Shown: positions 24,801 through 36,734, counted from the stretch's first letter. The stretch is DNA of 64,000 bases from Ancylostoma caninum (GCA_037903475.1 JBAJFG010000438.1:284769-348768), one strand, 5' to 3'. Program-made: numbers and translations. Notes: generated by a model not told the origin, from the sequence alone.

Positions 24801-26469
24801 GTCTATATAAGAAGTGGTTCACCTTAAGGACGTTGTAGTGAAAGAATTTTCTGTATTCTCAAGGAGCCGTTGTTTTTGATTAAGTAAGGATCTTGTGTGT
24901 AGTGTAAGTATGAGTGGATACGGAAGTTTCCAAGACCTGGACAAGCGTCCGGATAACGGATTGGCCAAAATCGTCCGGATAACGGATTCCGAGTAACGGG
25001 TAAAAGTCCACGACATACTATGTGTGATAATGGCTGAAGGTGAATATGACTCAGAAGTTCATCTATTTGGTTGTTGGAAAGGATCAGACCATTTTGATTT
25101 TCTCCAGAACCGTTTCGCTACTTCAACACAAGCAACAACTAACAAATATATGAACATAGCTAAACGGAATAAGTCCCACCCAATTTTACAGTTCTTCTAG
25201 GTAGGGATCAGCACGACAGTAGAGGAGAGTGAGGTTCTCTGCAACAAAGAAGAGGAACGAAATAGCGGAAGCGAGTGATGTCAAGGGACAGGTGCATGAA
25301 AATTCCTTCTTGTTCAGCGCCAGAGCACAGATTAGCGAAAAGTGTGCAATATATTTCCCACTTTTAAGCGCCGATGCACTTACTGCGCGACCTGTCTCGT
25401 GGCTTTCTCCCACTCAGATAGTCGAGCAGTTCCAGATTCGGAGGTCAAGGTCTGTCCCGCCCTTCGCCGCTCTCTTTTCGGACCAAATCAGTTCTCGTTC
25501 CGAGGGCACTGGTGCTCAATAATGCTGCTAAAACACGCAGAGGGTAACTGATGCGATCTTTTTCTCTGAGTGAGAGTTGTTCAGTCATACGTTTGTGAAG
25601 GATCCTACAGTACAGCTGCAAGTTTTCCGAAAACAGTTAAGTGGAAGTTTTTGCACTGCTTTAGTAAGTCTATTGCGCGCCAAAGGCCTTGGACAGTCAT
25701 TTCTCTAAATCTGAAAACATGGGATGAATTAGTTGAGAAGGTACTTGTGATTACTTGTTCACAGCTCATGTGCTAACATAAATACTACTTCCTTTCTTCT
25801 AAATTTAAATATACCTTTACTGATACCGACAGAGATTTGCCAACGTGAGGTGTGAAGCCGACTCAGACGTTCGGGTAGTCCTTCGTATCACTTCTCTAAT
25901 AATCTCTGAAGAGGCTTCAAATTGCTGTGGAACGTAGAGGAAGCCCTCTACCATAAAGTCCAGAAGAGACTTCGCAAATGTGAGTATCGCGAGAGTAACA
26001 GCTCGCCTCCCTCCTGGTTCGCGCAGACGCAGAAATCGAGCTATAAACGTTCTTTTCTCCCGTTTTAGCTCAAGCTTCATGCCTGTTTTTTTGCTGAAAA
26101 CCTATTTCTTCGCTCGCTTAGTCAACCACATGTTAATGTGGGAGTTACGGAATGACTAAATTATCGCCTAAAATGAGCATCCTACTCTACGGCAGAGATC
26201 CAGGTCAGATAAGTAGAATTTTATCAATTCACTATGGAACTCTACCTATCTCGGAAAATATAAATGTTTTCGAGAAACTAGAGGCTAGGGCGTTCCCACG
26301 CCCTCACAGAAAGCTGGGTTTTGTTCAGGAACTTTTGAGAAAGTCCGAGATGAATTTGACCTCGACTATACCCAGCATCAATGTCTCACCTTCGCCTCCA
26401 GGCCTGTGCACCTATCAGTGAAATAATCCCAAAGATAGAATTTATGTTTGCAAATAAACTACAAACATT
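24801..26469. other. Unassigned DNA
   Basis: No supported gene in about 1.7 kb. Open frames at 25229-25522 (plus) and 25817-26080 (minus) have plausible composition but no recognised domain, flanking splice sites or repeat relatives in the window. Confidence 0.45.
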
Positions 26470-26609
26470 CAGTCTTTCTCAAAATCCTTGCCCACGCCGC
26501 TCCGTCTGTCGGCTCGTCCATGCGACACCACGTATGATAACGCATAGGTGATGTGGCTTGGATGATCTGACAGACGGTGCGGCTTGAGGCAAGGATTTTG
26601 AGAAAGACT
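26470..26609. repeat. Hairpin, about 41-bp arms
   Basis: AGTCTTTCTCAAAATCCTTG (from 26470) is matched by its complement ending at about 26609. The inner part, CCGTCTGTC against GACAGACGG, extends the stem. The right arm belongs to the 388-bp direct repeat described separately. The second copy of that repeat near 28.9 kb lacks the left arm. Confidence 0.8.
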
Positions 26610-26911
26610 ATTGACTGTCAGTCTTTTCAAACTTCTTTCCTTCTAGTTTTAGTGATTGATTAATTTTGTCCAAATACTTTCGGCGCACCCTATACTACTA
26701 TCTCTTTGACCAATAATTAAACACTCTTACCCGCAGTTCAATCATGTTCCTATTATGTAGTCTCAGCTGAACATATCAAGCATCTCTCTCAAAGGAGAGA
26801 TTCCAGCCGATTTGCTGCGAGGCTACGTGGGCCATGCTCTTGCCCTGCGACTCGAATAGACCTAGGGGATGGACTCCCTAGTTCAACGGTGATGGAGCCG
26901 ATTCATACGGC
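26525..26911 (+). repeat. 388-bp direct repeat, copy 1 (RTE-leader-like)
   Basis: This segment recurs at 28914-29302 with only a few percent differences. Its 3' half (about 26780-26905) aligns with the 5' leader of the intact RTE at 41395-41210 read on the minus strand. Shared blocks are a TCTCYCTC/GAGRGA hairpin, CCAGCCG, GCGAGGCTACGTGG, a TTGCCCTG-like block and GGGGATGGACTCCCT. It is inferred to derive from the 5' end of an RTE relative. It is not protein-coding. Confidence 0.8.
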
Positions 26912-26917
26912 CAGCTT

Positions 26918-26969
26918 ATGAGTGTGAACACGCACTGAATTCCGCGAGTGTGTGCATGTTCACACTCAT
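26918..26969. repeat. Short hairpin
   Basis: ATGAGTGTGAACA and its complement TGTTCACACTCAT enclose a GC-mixed loop containing GTGTGTGCA. It is directly downstream of repeat copy 1 and absent downstream of copy 2. The function is unknown. Confidence 0.7.
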
Positions 26970-27056
26970 GAGACTGCATTCTGTACATCGGCTTCCGCCA
27001 GTTGCTCGCATTCTAACTAGAGAGGCGATTTAGGGCCACTTCTAATAAATAAGTCC

Positions 27057-27890
27057 TTTGTCGACTGTAACCCCACCGACTGCGCGAATCTCATTCGAGA
27101 AGCCTGCGCCTTGGATGTTGCTGTAGGCGGACGACGTAATGCTGGCTTCAGAAGAGGAAGTGGGTCTTGAAAAATTGACGCAGGCCTGGAGCGAACGGTT
27201 GACTAGTTTTGGCCTCCGTCTCAAGTTAAAAAGACAGAGTACATGACGACCGACCTTGAAATCCTCGGTAACGTAAGAGTTGATGGCATCGATCTCCCTA
27301 AGACCTACGAGTTTAAGTACCTCGGCTTAGCGGTTTCGATCAACGGCAGCGTCACTCACGGAGTCCCCGCGTATCAACACCTCGTGGATAAAAAGGAGAT
27401 CACTTAGTGGTGCAGTGTGCGACAGGCACGTTCCAGATCGCCTCAAACTGAGAATCTATAGAACTGTTGCCGTTTAGTCGCACTCTTTGCTGAGTGCTAC
27501 CTGAAACAAAAGTAGTTAAACGTCGGTTCAGAGTCATAGAGATGGAAATGCTGAGGTGGGTGGCTGGCATCACACTTCTCGATCACATTTGCATCCGGAA
27601 CATATGGCAGCGATTTGGAGTGGTTGATATAGCAGTCAAGCTCGGCGAAGCTCGCATCCGATGGTTCGGCCACGTGTCCTTTGCCGGCAGAGACAAAGTC
27701 TGCAAAATCAGCTTCGATCTAGAAGTGCCAGGCAAGCGGTGCAAAGCAACGATGGCCGGACACAATAGGCGCCGACCTCAAGTTGGCAGGAATTCATCCC
27801 AACTAGGGCATGAAACGGCAATGTGGCGTCGAAGAATCACCAACGCGGACCCAACTCCAAAACGGAGAAACTCTAAGGGAGAAAAAGAGT
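27057..27890 (+). pseudogene. RTE-like reverse transcriptase relic
   Basis: The plus strand shows the second half of the RTE-like RT in order. A PWMLL-ADDVMLASEE block around the catalytic YADD is present, with a stop or frameshift immediately before ADD. LEKLTQAWSERLTSFGLRL and a VDGIDLPKTYEFKYLG region follow. From 27494 a 134-codon frame gives the C-terminal tail (EMEMLRWVAGIT, EARIRWFGHV, KVCKISFDLEVPGKR). Stops and frameshifts separate these pieces. The element is 5'-truncated and dead. It is closest in motif to the copies at 50.7-52.6 and 61.8-63.2 kb and clearly different from the intact FADD-type RTE at 38-41 kb. Confidence 0.8.
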
Positions 27891-28119
27891 TCAGCTAAAT
27901 AAATATTGCGTTTGCTATTTTGTTTACGTGTGTTTATTTCCGCTATGCTGAAGAACTTAGCCTTATCATTACTATTATCATTGCTTATAAACCTTATTCG
28001 TAGAACTGTTCATTGGTTTGAAGCGTTAATAAACTTTTCATTACGAAGTCTGGTTCTGTGCGATGAACTTGCTCGAAGGGATCACCATGGCAGTATTTCC
28101 TATACTTCTACCCGAATAT

Positions 28120-28225
28120 TCGTGTTTAAACAAATATTCAAAAATTCGATTATTCGAATATTCGAGAACCTCCGAATATATTCGAAAATTCGAAGCCTAT
28201 ATTCGATATTTGATTGCGAAATAAC
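28120..28225. repeat. TTCGAATATTCGAA-type palindromic cluster
   Basis: Dense ATTCGAATATTCGA, AATATTC and TTCGAAAATTCGAA words within about 100 bp. They are self-complementary in many registers. Related patches occur at 6440-6770, 8480-8600 and 10420-10620. Confidence 0.6.
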
Positions 28226-28504
28226 AGTAATGCACAATCAGCTTTCAGAACACCGCAGTGTGTATGGTTGGTCTAAATTTTCCTCATGCTGGTTTTATAG
28301 TATATGCTCCTGTAGCTTCTCTTCCTAACCACTTCCCTGCGTCCCGTACCCACTTTCTTTTCCTCTCTGATAGCTGAGCAACTGTATTCATCTACGAAAG
28401 AGACCATAACTGCAGCCACTGTTTTGTGTGTTTTTACCTTTTGGCGCGGTTTTTGCTGGACATATCTCGGAAGTATACATAGTTTTTCACTAAATCTTCT
28501 TATT

Positions 28505-28711
28505 TTCATTACATTTCCAAGCAGATAGAGCAGTCCTCGTCCTGTTCGAAGCACGTGGAGGCTACGTCAACTGTACGTTCTCTCATTTGACTTCCTCTGC
28601 TCACTTTTGTTCCATTTATCGAGTTCTGTTGATACATTATTCCAGGATTTCCTCCACTTATCTGCTCCGATCCCCATCTCTGTTGGTTTTCTGCCACAAC
28701 TCTGAGAGTCA
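28505..28711 (-). CDS. Possible exon with the start of a RING-like motif
   Basis: An open minus-strand segment of about 65 codons follows a good acceptor (GACTCTCAG, edge near 28711). It ends at FEQDEDCSICLE, which resembles the first C-x2-C pair of a RING finger. A possible donor, GTAATG, directly follows the codons for this motif. The remaining Cys/His ligands were not found in the downstream 200 bp, so the rest of the domain would have to lie in another exon or be lost. It could be a host gene fragment or chance. The start codon is not in this segment. Confidence 0.3.
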
Positions 28712-28913
28712 GGTTAGTCCGTTAGACCAATTTTTCTTCCTTAATTCATAAGAAAGGAACAAATGCTCACGCAAACCTGTGGCGTTCTTTTCCTTCCTGG
28801 CAGGCCTTCCTTTTTTGCGTTCTCTTATTTTTGGGACATACTTCCATTTTAAACGTAGCCTTCGTTTCAAACCTTTCTATTCCGGATTTCCGTGTCTATT
28901 TCGCACACATCTG

Positions 28914-29302
28914 CACGTATGATAACGCATAAGTGATGTGGCTTGGATGATCTGACAGACGGTGCGGCGTGAGGCAAGGATTTTGAGAAAGACTATTGAC
29001 TGTCAGTCCTTTCAAACTTCTTTCCTTCTAGTTTTAGCGATTGATTAATTTTGTCCAAATACTTTCGGCGCACCCTATAGTACTTTCTCTTTGACCAATA
29101 ATTAAACACTCTTACTCGCAGTTCAATCATGTTCCTATTATGTAGTCTCAGCTGAACATATCAAGCATCTCTCTCAAAGGAGAGATTCCAGCCGATTTGC
29201 TGCGAGGCTAGGAGCGACCCAGCCATGCTCTTGCCCTGCGACTCGAATAGATCTAGGGGATGGACTCCGTAGTTCAACGGTGATGGAGCCGATTCATACG
29301 GC
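28914..29302 (+). repeat. 388-bp direct repeat, copy 2 (RTE-leader-like)
   Basis: Second copy of the unit at 26525-26911, in the same orientation 2.4 kb away, with scattered substitutions and a local change near 29213-29223 where GTGGGCC is replaced. It keeps the TCTCTCTC/GAGAGA hairpin, CCAGCCG, CTGCGAGGCTA and GGGGATGGACTCC blocks. It ends at the same CATACGGCC word as copy 1, so both were probably the same length before insertion or were duplicated together. Confidence 0.8.
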
Positions 29303-31059
29303 CGATTTGCTGCGTCATTTGGTTGTTTTCACCACTTTGCCTACCTGCGCCTATGAATTCCATCCAAACTTATCCTATACCTTTTATCTGATCTCGGATG
29401 CTTGCGGCGTCAGAACTGGTCCTTCGTATGTAAACTCGTCCGACTACGAGGAACAATAGCTGAATCGTAATTTTTCACTTTGCAACTTTTCATATAGTCA
29501 CCCGCTGCAGTTCTGGGCAGATTACAGTCAAACTTCAGGGTGAGAAGTTCTCGAACTTTTGCGACGGACGAGTTCTAGCAGAGTTTAGGTGGGAGTGTCA
29601 TGGTGAGTTCTACGACGTATTATGCGTCTCTATTTACCCATTTATTAGGGTATTGGTACAGGTGGACATGGCTCTATTTCTTTGACGAAAAAAAAATAGT
29701 TTCTCTCAGGTGAGGTTGATGTTTGGAGTTTGGCGTAATGACAACAACCTACAAGAAAGGGTCCACATGTGGAATCTCGGTGTTAATTGGATTAATCACA
29801 GTAGTACTGACACAACTTTTGTCGAGAAGAGATGTTTGCACAATATTTATGAACATTTGTCTGACTCACATGTGAGTAAACCACGAATAATCCACATCGG
29901 AACCTGCAACCTCTTACTTCCGTTCCAAAGTCAACAATGCTCCAGATGATAACCCTACCCCATCTAAAGATGTTGTATTATATTGTGGCACTTAGCCCTC
30001 TCAAACAGTACAGATACTCCAGCTGGTCGCGAGGGAGCCAGTAGTGCACGCCTCGGAACAGCAGCTTGGGTATTTTTGTTTTCCTTAAGAAACAACTCCT
30101 ATCTGGCCACCACTGTGATGGCAGAAGGGCCAGATCCTATACAATACAGCTCACCTATGGGGTTTCATATCGAGGCGGATTCAATCACTCACACTGACTT
30201 AAAGATGAGTAGCAGTAGTTGCTAGCAAGCGTGCTATGTCGACTCGCGCTGTACTCTAGGATTCAAGCCTCTTTTGAAGGCTTACGCCCTATGAAGATAT
30301 TATTTAGTCTACTCCTTCGAAATCAAACAGAGCTGGCCAGTTCTCTAAGGACCACATTGTGGTTCTCCATGGCACTGGGGGCTAGCGAAGTTCTTCGCAG
30401 CTCGGCACGGTATATTTTATTGTTCAATTCTCGAATCGAAGGGGTCATGAGTTCTGCTATAACAATCAGTATTCAAGTAGACTTGACTCTGCTATGTCCA
30501 TCATTATTCCCGAACAAAACCTTCTTTCTCGAGCGAGACAAAAATCTCGGCCTTTTTCGTGATGTGCACTATTAGCTACATGGCGACTAAGAAGGATATG
30601 TTCACCAACCGAAAGGGATAGGGGCTGTATTATAACTCAACATCTCCAGATAAAGTATTATTATCATCTAGAGCAACTATGACCTCAGAATAAGAGTGAG
30701 TGAGTTGAGAGCTACTATGGCAGAAATTCTGCTTATGGGGTATCAATGGATTAATTGCTTGTACGGCAGAGCAAATACCGATGAATACTGTATATGCATC
30801 TCTATTCGACTGAAGCTGTATCGAAACTACTGTGATCAACCCAATTTAAGATGCAATTATACTTGTGAACCCTGTTTTATAAGTGGTTGTCAATACCTTC
30901 GCTCCCCAAATTTCGATCTCATCTTAGGAAAAGTATTTTCTCGAGGAATCGTTCAACGCAATGGAGTCATGTTCATCTGTACCAATACCGTATGTGTGGA
31001 GTAAAACATATAGAAATTTGAATTGTCCCACTTCACATACGAAGAATTCACTCAGAGAT
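29303..31059. other. Unassigned DNA with weak coding-like segments
   Basis: Open segments lie at 29710-29949, 29983-30225, 30219-30575 and 30696-31004 on the plus strand. Minus-strand frames across 30000-30550 are also nearly open. I recognise no family in either direction and could not choose a strand, so no gene is called. A decayed transposon gene is possible. Confidence 0.35.
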
Positions 31060-31400
31060 TCCTGGACGACGAACACAGGCAAAACACGTTTCAACAGCAA
31101 TTACACCGCGAGGTGAAAGCTTCTTTTGTCGCCCCACGAGCTGCGTTAGTCCCGAGAATGCTGTGTTTTGGGGGCGAAGGTCATCCAAAATAGGAACGAA
31201 CGTGTGCGCGCTTATCGCGGCAGCGCTTGAGCGACGCTGCGGGCTTCCAGATCCGCGTTGCACCCGCACTCGTCCGCACCGCACGGATCTCGTCTCACCG
31301 ATTATTGCACTGGGCCACGGTTTTACCCGGACCTCAGCCGGCCTGACGAGTCTCGCTGAACTCGCCTTGCCTCCGCCGAAGAGCAGACACGACTAAACTT
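31060..31400. other. CpG- and GC-rich patch
   Basis: A GC-rich, CpG-dense stretch (for example CGCGGCAGCGCTTGAGCGAC) immediately upstream of the hAT transposase relic. Frames on both strands are open simply because stop codons are rare in GC-rich DNA. It could be an old promoter or 5' exon region, but nothing specific supports that. Confidence 0.4.
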
Positions 31401-31836
31401 TAATGCTCAACCAGCGGCTTAAATACACTTCCAAGCTGGCGTGTCGCCACGTGGCAAGGAGAGGACGCAGGTTGAACGGCATCACAGTTCATCGGGCAAA
31501 AAACGTAGCCGAAACACGGGGTTCGCTGCTCTTAGCAGTCAAAATGCAGCAGTTCTTCCTCTTGCAGCAATGTCTGCCTCCCATTTCTTGGGGGTGTGGT
31601 TTGCCAGGTTGTGCTGCGTTTGCCTTATCCAGTTATCTGAGCATGGACGGAACGTCTTTTGTTGCAGTACTTATGTCCGCTACTGTATCTGTCTATATGC
31701 ACTTTGTCAGAATTTGCCGGCGGAGAATCTTATCAACAGTATAAAGTAAATAATATTTGATAATATTAACGACAATATAAAGCGAATACGCATCTATGCA
31801 TTCGCTGGTGAAACAATTCATACAACTGATGCGAAA

Positions 31837-34751
31837 ATGGTTCAAGTTGCAGGAGCAGTGAGTGTGGTTTGGGATTTATATACTAAACTCATCGACGAAA
31901 CTGGAAACTCGCTTGCGGAACGCACACTGTGTAAGACAAAGTTGAAGATTCTAATTTCGAAAACAACGGCGAACCTCCTAGCACATCTTTCTGCCCACCA
32001 CAAGTTGAAGTTGGAGGATATTCGCAAAGGAAAGAGAGGGAACGTTGATCTTAAAAATCAGTCGCAAGCCCCACAGCCTTCCATTCGCTCGACCTTCGCT
32101 CCTAAAATGAGTGTGGGAATGTGCAAAGCTACCAACGTGGACATTGCAATGCTTCTTGTCGACAAATCACTTTCGCTCAGTCTTCCATCTTCGAGAACAT
32201 TTCGGAAGTTTGTGTAGAGATAGAATCCCTCCTACATGCCTCCTTCTCCCAGCACAATTTCGAAGATAATGGAAACTCAAGTTGCTCAGGTTAACGAAGA
32301 AAACAAAAGCTTAGCGTTGCAATGCAAGCATGGCTATAATCGCAGATTGTTGGAGCAACTCCAATGGAAGTACAGATCTTCTCGCTGTTACCGGCCACAT
32401 CCTGAACTCTACAATGGATAGCCGAGACAAATCCCGAGTTAGCGCTATGGTTGCTGACGGCGCCACTAACATGGAAAAGCTGCTACTAATCTCAACGTAA
32501 AGTAGTGAGGCCTCAACCACATTTTCTGGATTTTTCTTATTTGTAGAAGAGTCATTACGTTTCAGCATGCACTGCAAAGCGCACCTTATAAATTTGGCCG
32601 TTCGTTAGTCCCTCAGCTCTGAGCACGTCGCACATCTCCTTCAGAAATGTAAGGTTGTAACTGCAGGACTGAGTCGGAGCAGTGCAATGAAAGGATTGTT
32701 CAAAAGTTTATTTTTGTCCCGCTGCATTTATCTTCTGGATTTTGAGACTGTTTTAGCAACATAGAGATGCTGTGAGAGTTTGAATAGCTATTGTTCAGCT
32801 ACTTAGAAGAACTGAATCTTCCGAGAATTACTCCTGTGACTGACTGCGCGATACGCTGAGGATCAACATACATGATGATTTGCACCATATTATCAACGGT
32901 TGCTGTAATACTAAATGATGATTATTATCCGTCTCAGTTTTCTTGCCGTTTCTTTTTTTTTTTTTTGAGAGAGAGCTGTTGACAGACTTATGGAGAACCA
33001 GTGCTTAGACCCCTCTGAGAACGATGAGTTCTCAAAGGGGTCTGAGCACTGGTTCTCCAAACCTCTGAAACCGTTCTCTGAAATCGGTCAAAAACTTTCT
33101 GGAGCCCTATTCCTGCGAGCTAACAAAAAAGGTCTGCTGACCGAACTCTTATCGTACTGGCTTTCTAAAAGATGTGTAGATAGTCTTGAAAGATGTGTAG
33201 ATGATAGCGCTCATCAGTATTTCCCTCACTGTTATAACACGATATTGGTTAGGTTTGCGCAAAAGATGCAACCTGCTCGTTCGTACTTGCTGGTGAGAGG
33301 CTGCTCTTAGCGAAGACCGAAAGGTGGTTGCGATTCTCATAACTCATAGTATCTCCCTCTGAGGCATCTCACTTATTACTTATATTGCAGCCTTTGCAAC
33401 GAATCACGCACCCGCTCGAAGCAGTTCGGAAACATACCGCTAATGGAAACAAGAAAACAGCTCAATCATTTGCTGACGAGACCTTGCGTATTCCGAGTGT
33501 CTTTGATCCACGGTTCGCTTTTGTCGAACGGATTTCATCTACTGAAGAGTGGAGGAGCACAGTCGAAAGGCTCATCGAGATGGATTCTGCGTATTTGCCG
33601 TTGTCATTTTCAGACACGCGCTCCAAACGCCCAAATGTCTGCGTTCATCGTGATCTCGATCGCTGGCGCAGGGAGAAATTACGTGCCCGGATTTGAAATT
33701 ACGTGCCCGGAACTCGTTTTTGTACCATTTTTGTAGTCACCTGTTGCAATAGAACATGGCTTCCTTAATCATGCCATCCCCATAGCATGATCACGGCAGG
33801 TCAAATGCAGGATAAGGCGCAACTAACGGTGGAATAGGTGCGCCAACTCCGCCCACTTTTGCGTTTGTCCCACAGGTGTCGCGCCGCGAGAAACGGTGTG
33901 GGCCGGCGCTCCAAACGCCCAAATGTCTGCGTTCATCGTGATCCCAACATTTGCAACTTAGTATGCAACAGTTTCAGCGTGCAACTCCACTGGTAACGAA
34001 TAATCTCAGAAAGACGCATCAACTACATCATCAAGGGATGCGCGGACGTCATTTTGGGATCCGCTTTTGGAGTCAGAAAGGGAACCATACACTTAAAGGA
34101 GTCTGCTGTCCACACAGGGAGAGGAGATGATGGGGAGCACACACTGGATGCAAATTTCTTGAATCCTTCATAATCATTGTTTTTACAGATAAAAATCCAA
34201 CAGTACTCGCTGCTTTCGAAGGAACGAAGGCCCGACAAGGATTGGTGCCCGTTCCAATTGTGGAAAAATCGTGCTGGAGAATTCCTGTTGTTTTACAAGG
34301 AAGTGCCGCTATACATATTTCTGTATCCCAGCTACGTTTGTGGATTGCGAGCGACTCTTCAGGTATATAATTCTAACTCCGTGCATCAGCCACGACTAAC
34401 ATTTTAGAATTTATCCCTTTAGCCTTGTGGGAACTGTGTACTCGAACAAGTGTGGAGAGCGTCTTAGTGGGAAACATGCGCGCTTTCTGCTGAAAGCACA
34501 TGTCAATAAGGACGTGGGGAGGTGAGTTGAGGACAATGACGAAATGACTGCATTGCTTTTGTGGTAAAACATCAAATCTTTCATCTTCCAATTTCAGAGA
34601 GTGTAAATCATGGTCGGCCAGTGACATCAAGCGGTACTCTAAGAACGATATAGCCGTGGACGAAATCGATGACGAGTTCACCTCAACTCCCGAGGAGAAT
34701 TCAAGGACCTCTCAGGGCTTGGTTATGGTGGGTCATCAGATTGTAGTTTGA
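31837..34751 (+). pseudogene. hAT transposase relic with introns
   Basis: The plus strand follows hAT (hobo/Ac/Tam3) order. A BED-like zinc-finger region near 31855-32025 (SVVWDLYTKL, then LLAHLSAHHKL) has one Cys pair eroded. The region preceding the DDE fold follows, with two in-frame stops just before NPSYMPPSPSTISKIM. In a shifted frame (32331-32480) come a DCWSNSNGSTDLLAVTGHI block and VADGATNM, then HCKAHLINLAV and LRIPSVFDPRF. Near 34340 the C-terminal dimerisation motif IPATFVDCERLF is split by a clean GT-AG intron (34363-34422) and resumes with SLVGTVYS. A second intron (34522-34597) joins in frame to a last exon ending at TGA 34749-34751. Frameshifts and stops make the copy defective. 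No TIRs were located. Confidence 0.8.
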
Positions 34752-35313
34752 ATGACTCTCGCGAATACGCTGAATAGTCATTTTTTCTGTTTCCATAGTT
34801 CTATGCCAGGTTTACTGTTGAAGTTTTTTATTTTCTTCGTTTTCCACAGGGTTTACTGTTAAAGATTTCTGTTGTCGTCGTTACATGAGAGAACTACTAT
34901 TGAAGTTTTGTTTTCATTCTCCTATGCTAAGTTCACTGTTGAACACGGCACAGCACGTAGTGGTCATTAACCAGCAGGACCTAGTAGGCGTAAATATTCG
35001 GTAGGGGGGGGACCTAGTTTCAGCGTCCGGAACGATGTGATGCGATCGATAGATCGATGTTGTGGTTCACAATAGATTTGATGTGCCCACTGATAGCCAC
35101 GTTTCCACTCTCGCGGTTTCTAAAAGATTCCAACGCAACATGCATACTCTCTAAGAATGAAAATGCCGCAGAGCCGAGTCAAAGCCGCGAACGTGAGCTT
35201 TTAACCTGCGTCTGAGAGGCGTCGGAGCTGCGACTTGGTATATCCTTCATGAAATAGACTCATGTTTGCCGAATACCCTCATCCAATATAAACTGTACTG
35301 TAAATCACTATAG
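34752..35313. other. Unassigned spacer
   Basis: About 560 bp between the hAT relic and the Gypsy LTR. TTTACTGTTGAAG-like words repeat three or four times at 34810-34940. Nothing else was recognised. Confidence 0.5.
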
Positions 35314-35513
35314 TAAATCGTCGGCTTTCTTCTGTTGTGGAAGACTGGTGGTGAAGGAACTTTATTCCGAACCTTCAACCACAGAGGCGCTAGCGGAATG
35401 GATGCTACCCTACTCTTACAGTTCCTTATATACACACTTGTTTACAATAACAGCAACAGGATAGCATATCAGATCGTTTTATTCTTCATTGTCCACATGC
35501 TTCATTCTTCACA
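35314..35513 (-). repeat. 3' LTR of the Gypsy element
   Basis: A 200-bp terminal repeat beginning TGTGAAGAATGAAGCATGTG on the minus strand and ending at a GATTTA word. A purine-rich tract (AGGAGAGG) just upstream on the minus strand is a candidate polypurine tract. The TGA stop of the third ORF lies within the first bases of this LTR. Confidence 0.93.
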
Positions 35514-36734
35514 TGCCTCTCCTGCAACGAGAGTCGTCTTGACTCCTTCTTCTTCCTTTGTGTTGGGTGTTTCTCATGTGAGTTGTGCTTGGCCTCAGTT
35601 CTCCATTTCGTCCTTGGTTCCTATCTTGATCATGATTTTTCGGATCGGCCGCGGAACACTGGCGTCTGAATCGAGGAGGTGTACCTCTGCGACACTCCCT
35701 TTTACGGAACGAGATATTCTGTTGATCGCGTTGTCTGTTAGGATCTTCTATCACGTAGAAGTTCGGCATCCTTTCTTCACAACGCCTCTTCGCTTTCGCA
35801 ATTTTCTCTTTCCGTCTTTTCTCTTTCAATTCTGGAGAGGCGAAATCAAACGGGCGTAGCTTGATCAGATCATCCACATCGAGACGAAGTTTTTCAAGAT
35901 TTTTCAAGAAAGAGAAGAATTTGGAGACCCACGAAAAGGGATCGTTTAAATCTGCCCCAAGGCATAGCGCCGGGTGCGTATATGGCGCTTTCTCCAGGAC
36001 ATCGCTGTAGTGGTCTCTCACAATCGCTTCGAAGCTCCGTGTGGGTCCGGTGAGGTAGTTCACAAACTTCCCCATTTTCTTCCACTCGGCTTCATTGCTG
36101 TCCTCGTAGGGGCTCGGGAAAAAAATGCAAGAGCTCCACCACACTGGAGGTGACGCTGAAGTCCGATCAGCGTCTGGCGCATCGCTCGACTTTCGGGCAT
36201 CCTGTTAGGCCAGACAACGATGATTGACGTGAAGAGTGGAATAGACAGAAACTTTTGAGCTAGCATAGACCAGTCGGCATATGCATACATTGTGATGCTT
36301 TCATCGTAGTCGATTTCATGATCGACTCTCGAGAATGCTGATGGTAGTGCAATGAACACATTTTGTCCCACACTTTTCACGGAACCGGGCAGCTCAATGT
36401 GATCCAACATGGCCCACGCTGTGGTTAAGCATTCTCCAACATACAGCTGGATTTTCCAAGAGAAGACTGCTGAGTATTCATAGCGTTTTCCTTTAGCTTC
36501 TTCAACAGCTTCTGCGTATTCGTGACATCGCCGACGGTGAGCATCAATTGCGAGAGCTTGCCCATATGCTGTCAGGTGGAACGAGTTCTTTTTTCGTAGC
36601 TCGTCCTCTTTTCTTCCTTCTCCCCAGCACACCATCTCGGAAATTGATGCGACGTTCGCTAGTTGGAACATATCCCGAACTTTCTTGGAACGTGCTAATG
36701 GGTGCTTCAGTGCTGAGATTGCAACATGTGCCAT
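35509..36734 (-). pseudogene. Gypsy third ORF (env position), frameshifted
   Basis: Downstream of integrase, the minus strand carries about 400 codons in two overlapping frames (36734-36060 and 36144-35509). They read as one protein broken by a frameshift near 36130. The upstream half starts after an acceptor-like TTTTGTGTTGCAG at about 36790 and has a CQCEC cluster just before its first ATG. The downstream half has an acidic/aromatic region and then a long Lys/Arg/Glu-rich tail (about residues 120-210 of that frame). No signal peptide or hydrophobic membrane span was seen, so an envelope-type glycoprotein is not supported. The function is unknown. A subgenomic spliced message is suggested only by the acceptor-like sequence. 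Confidence 0.6.
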
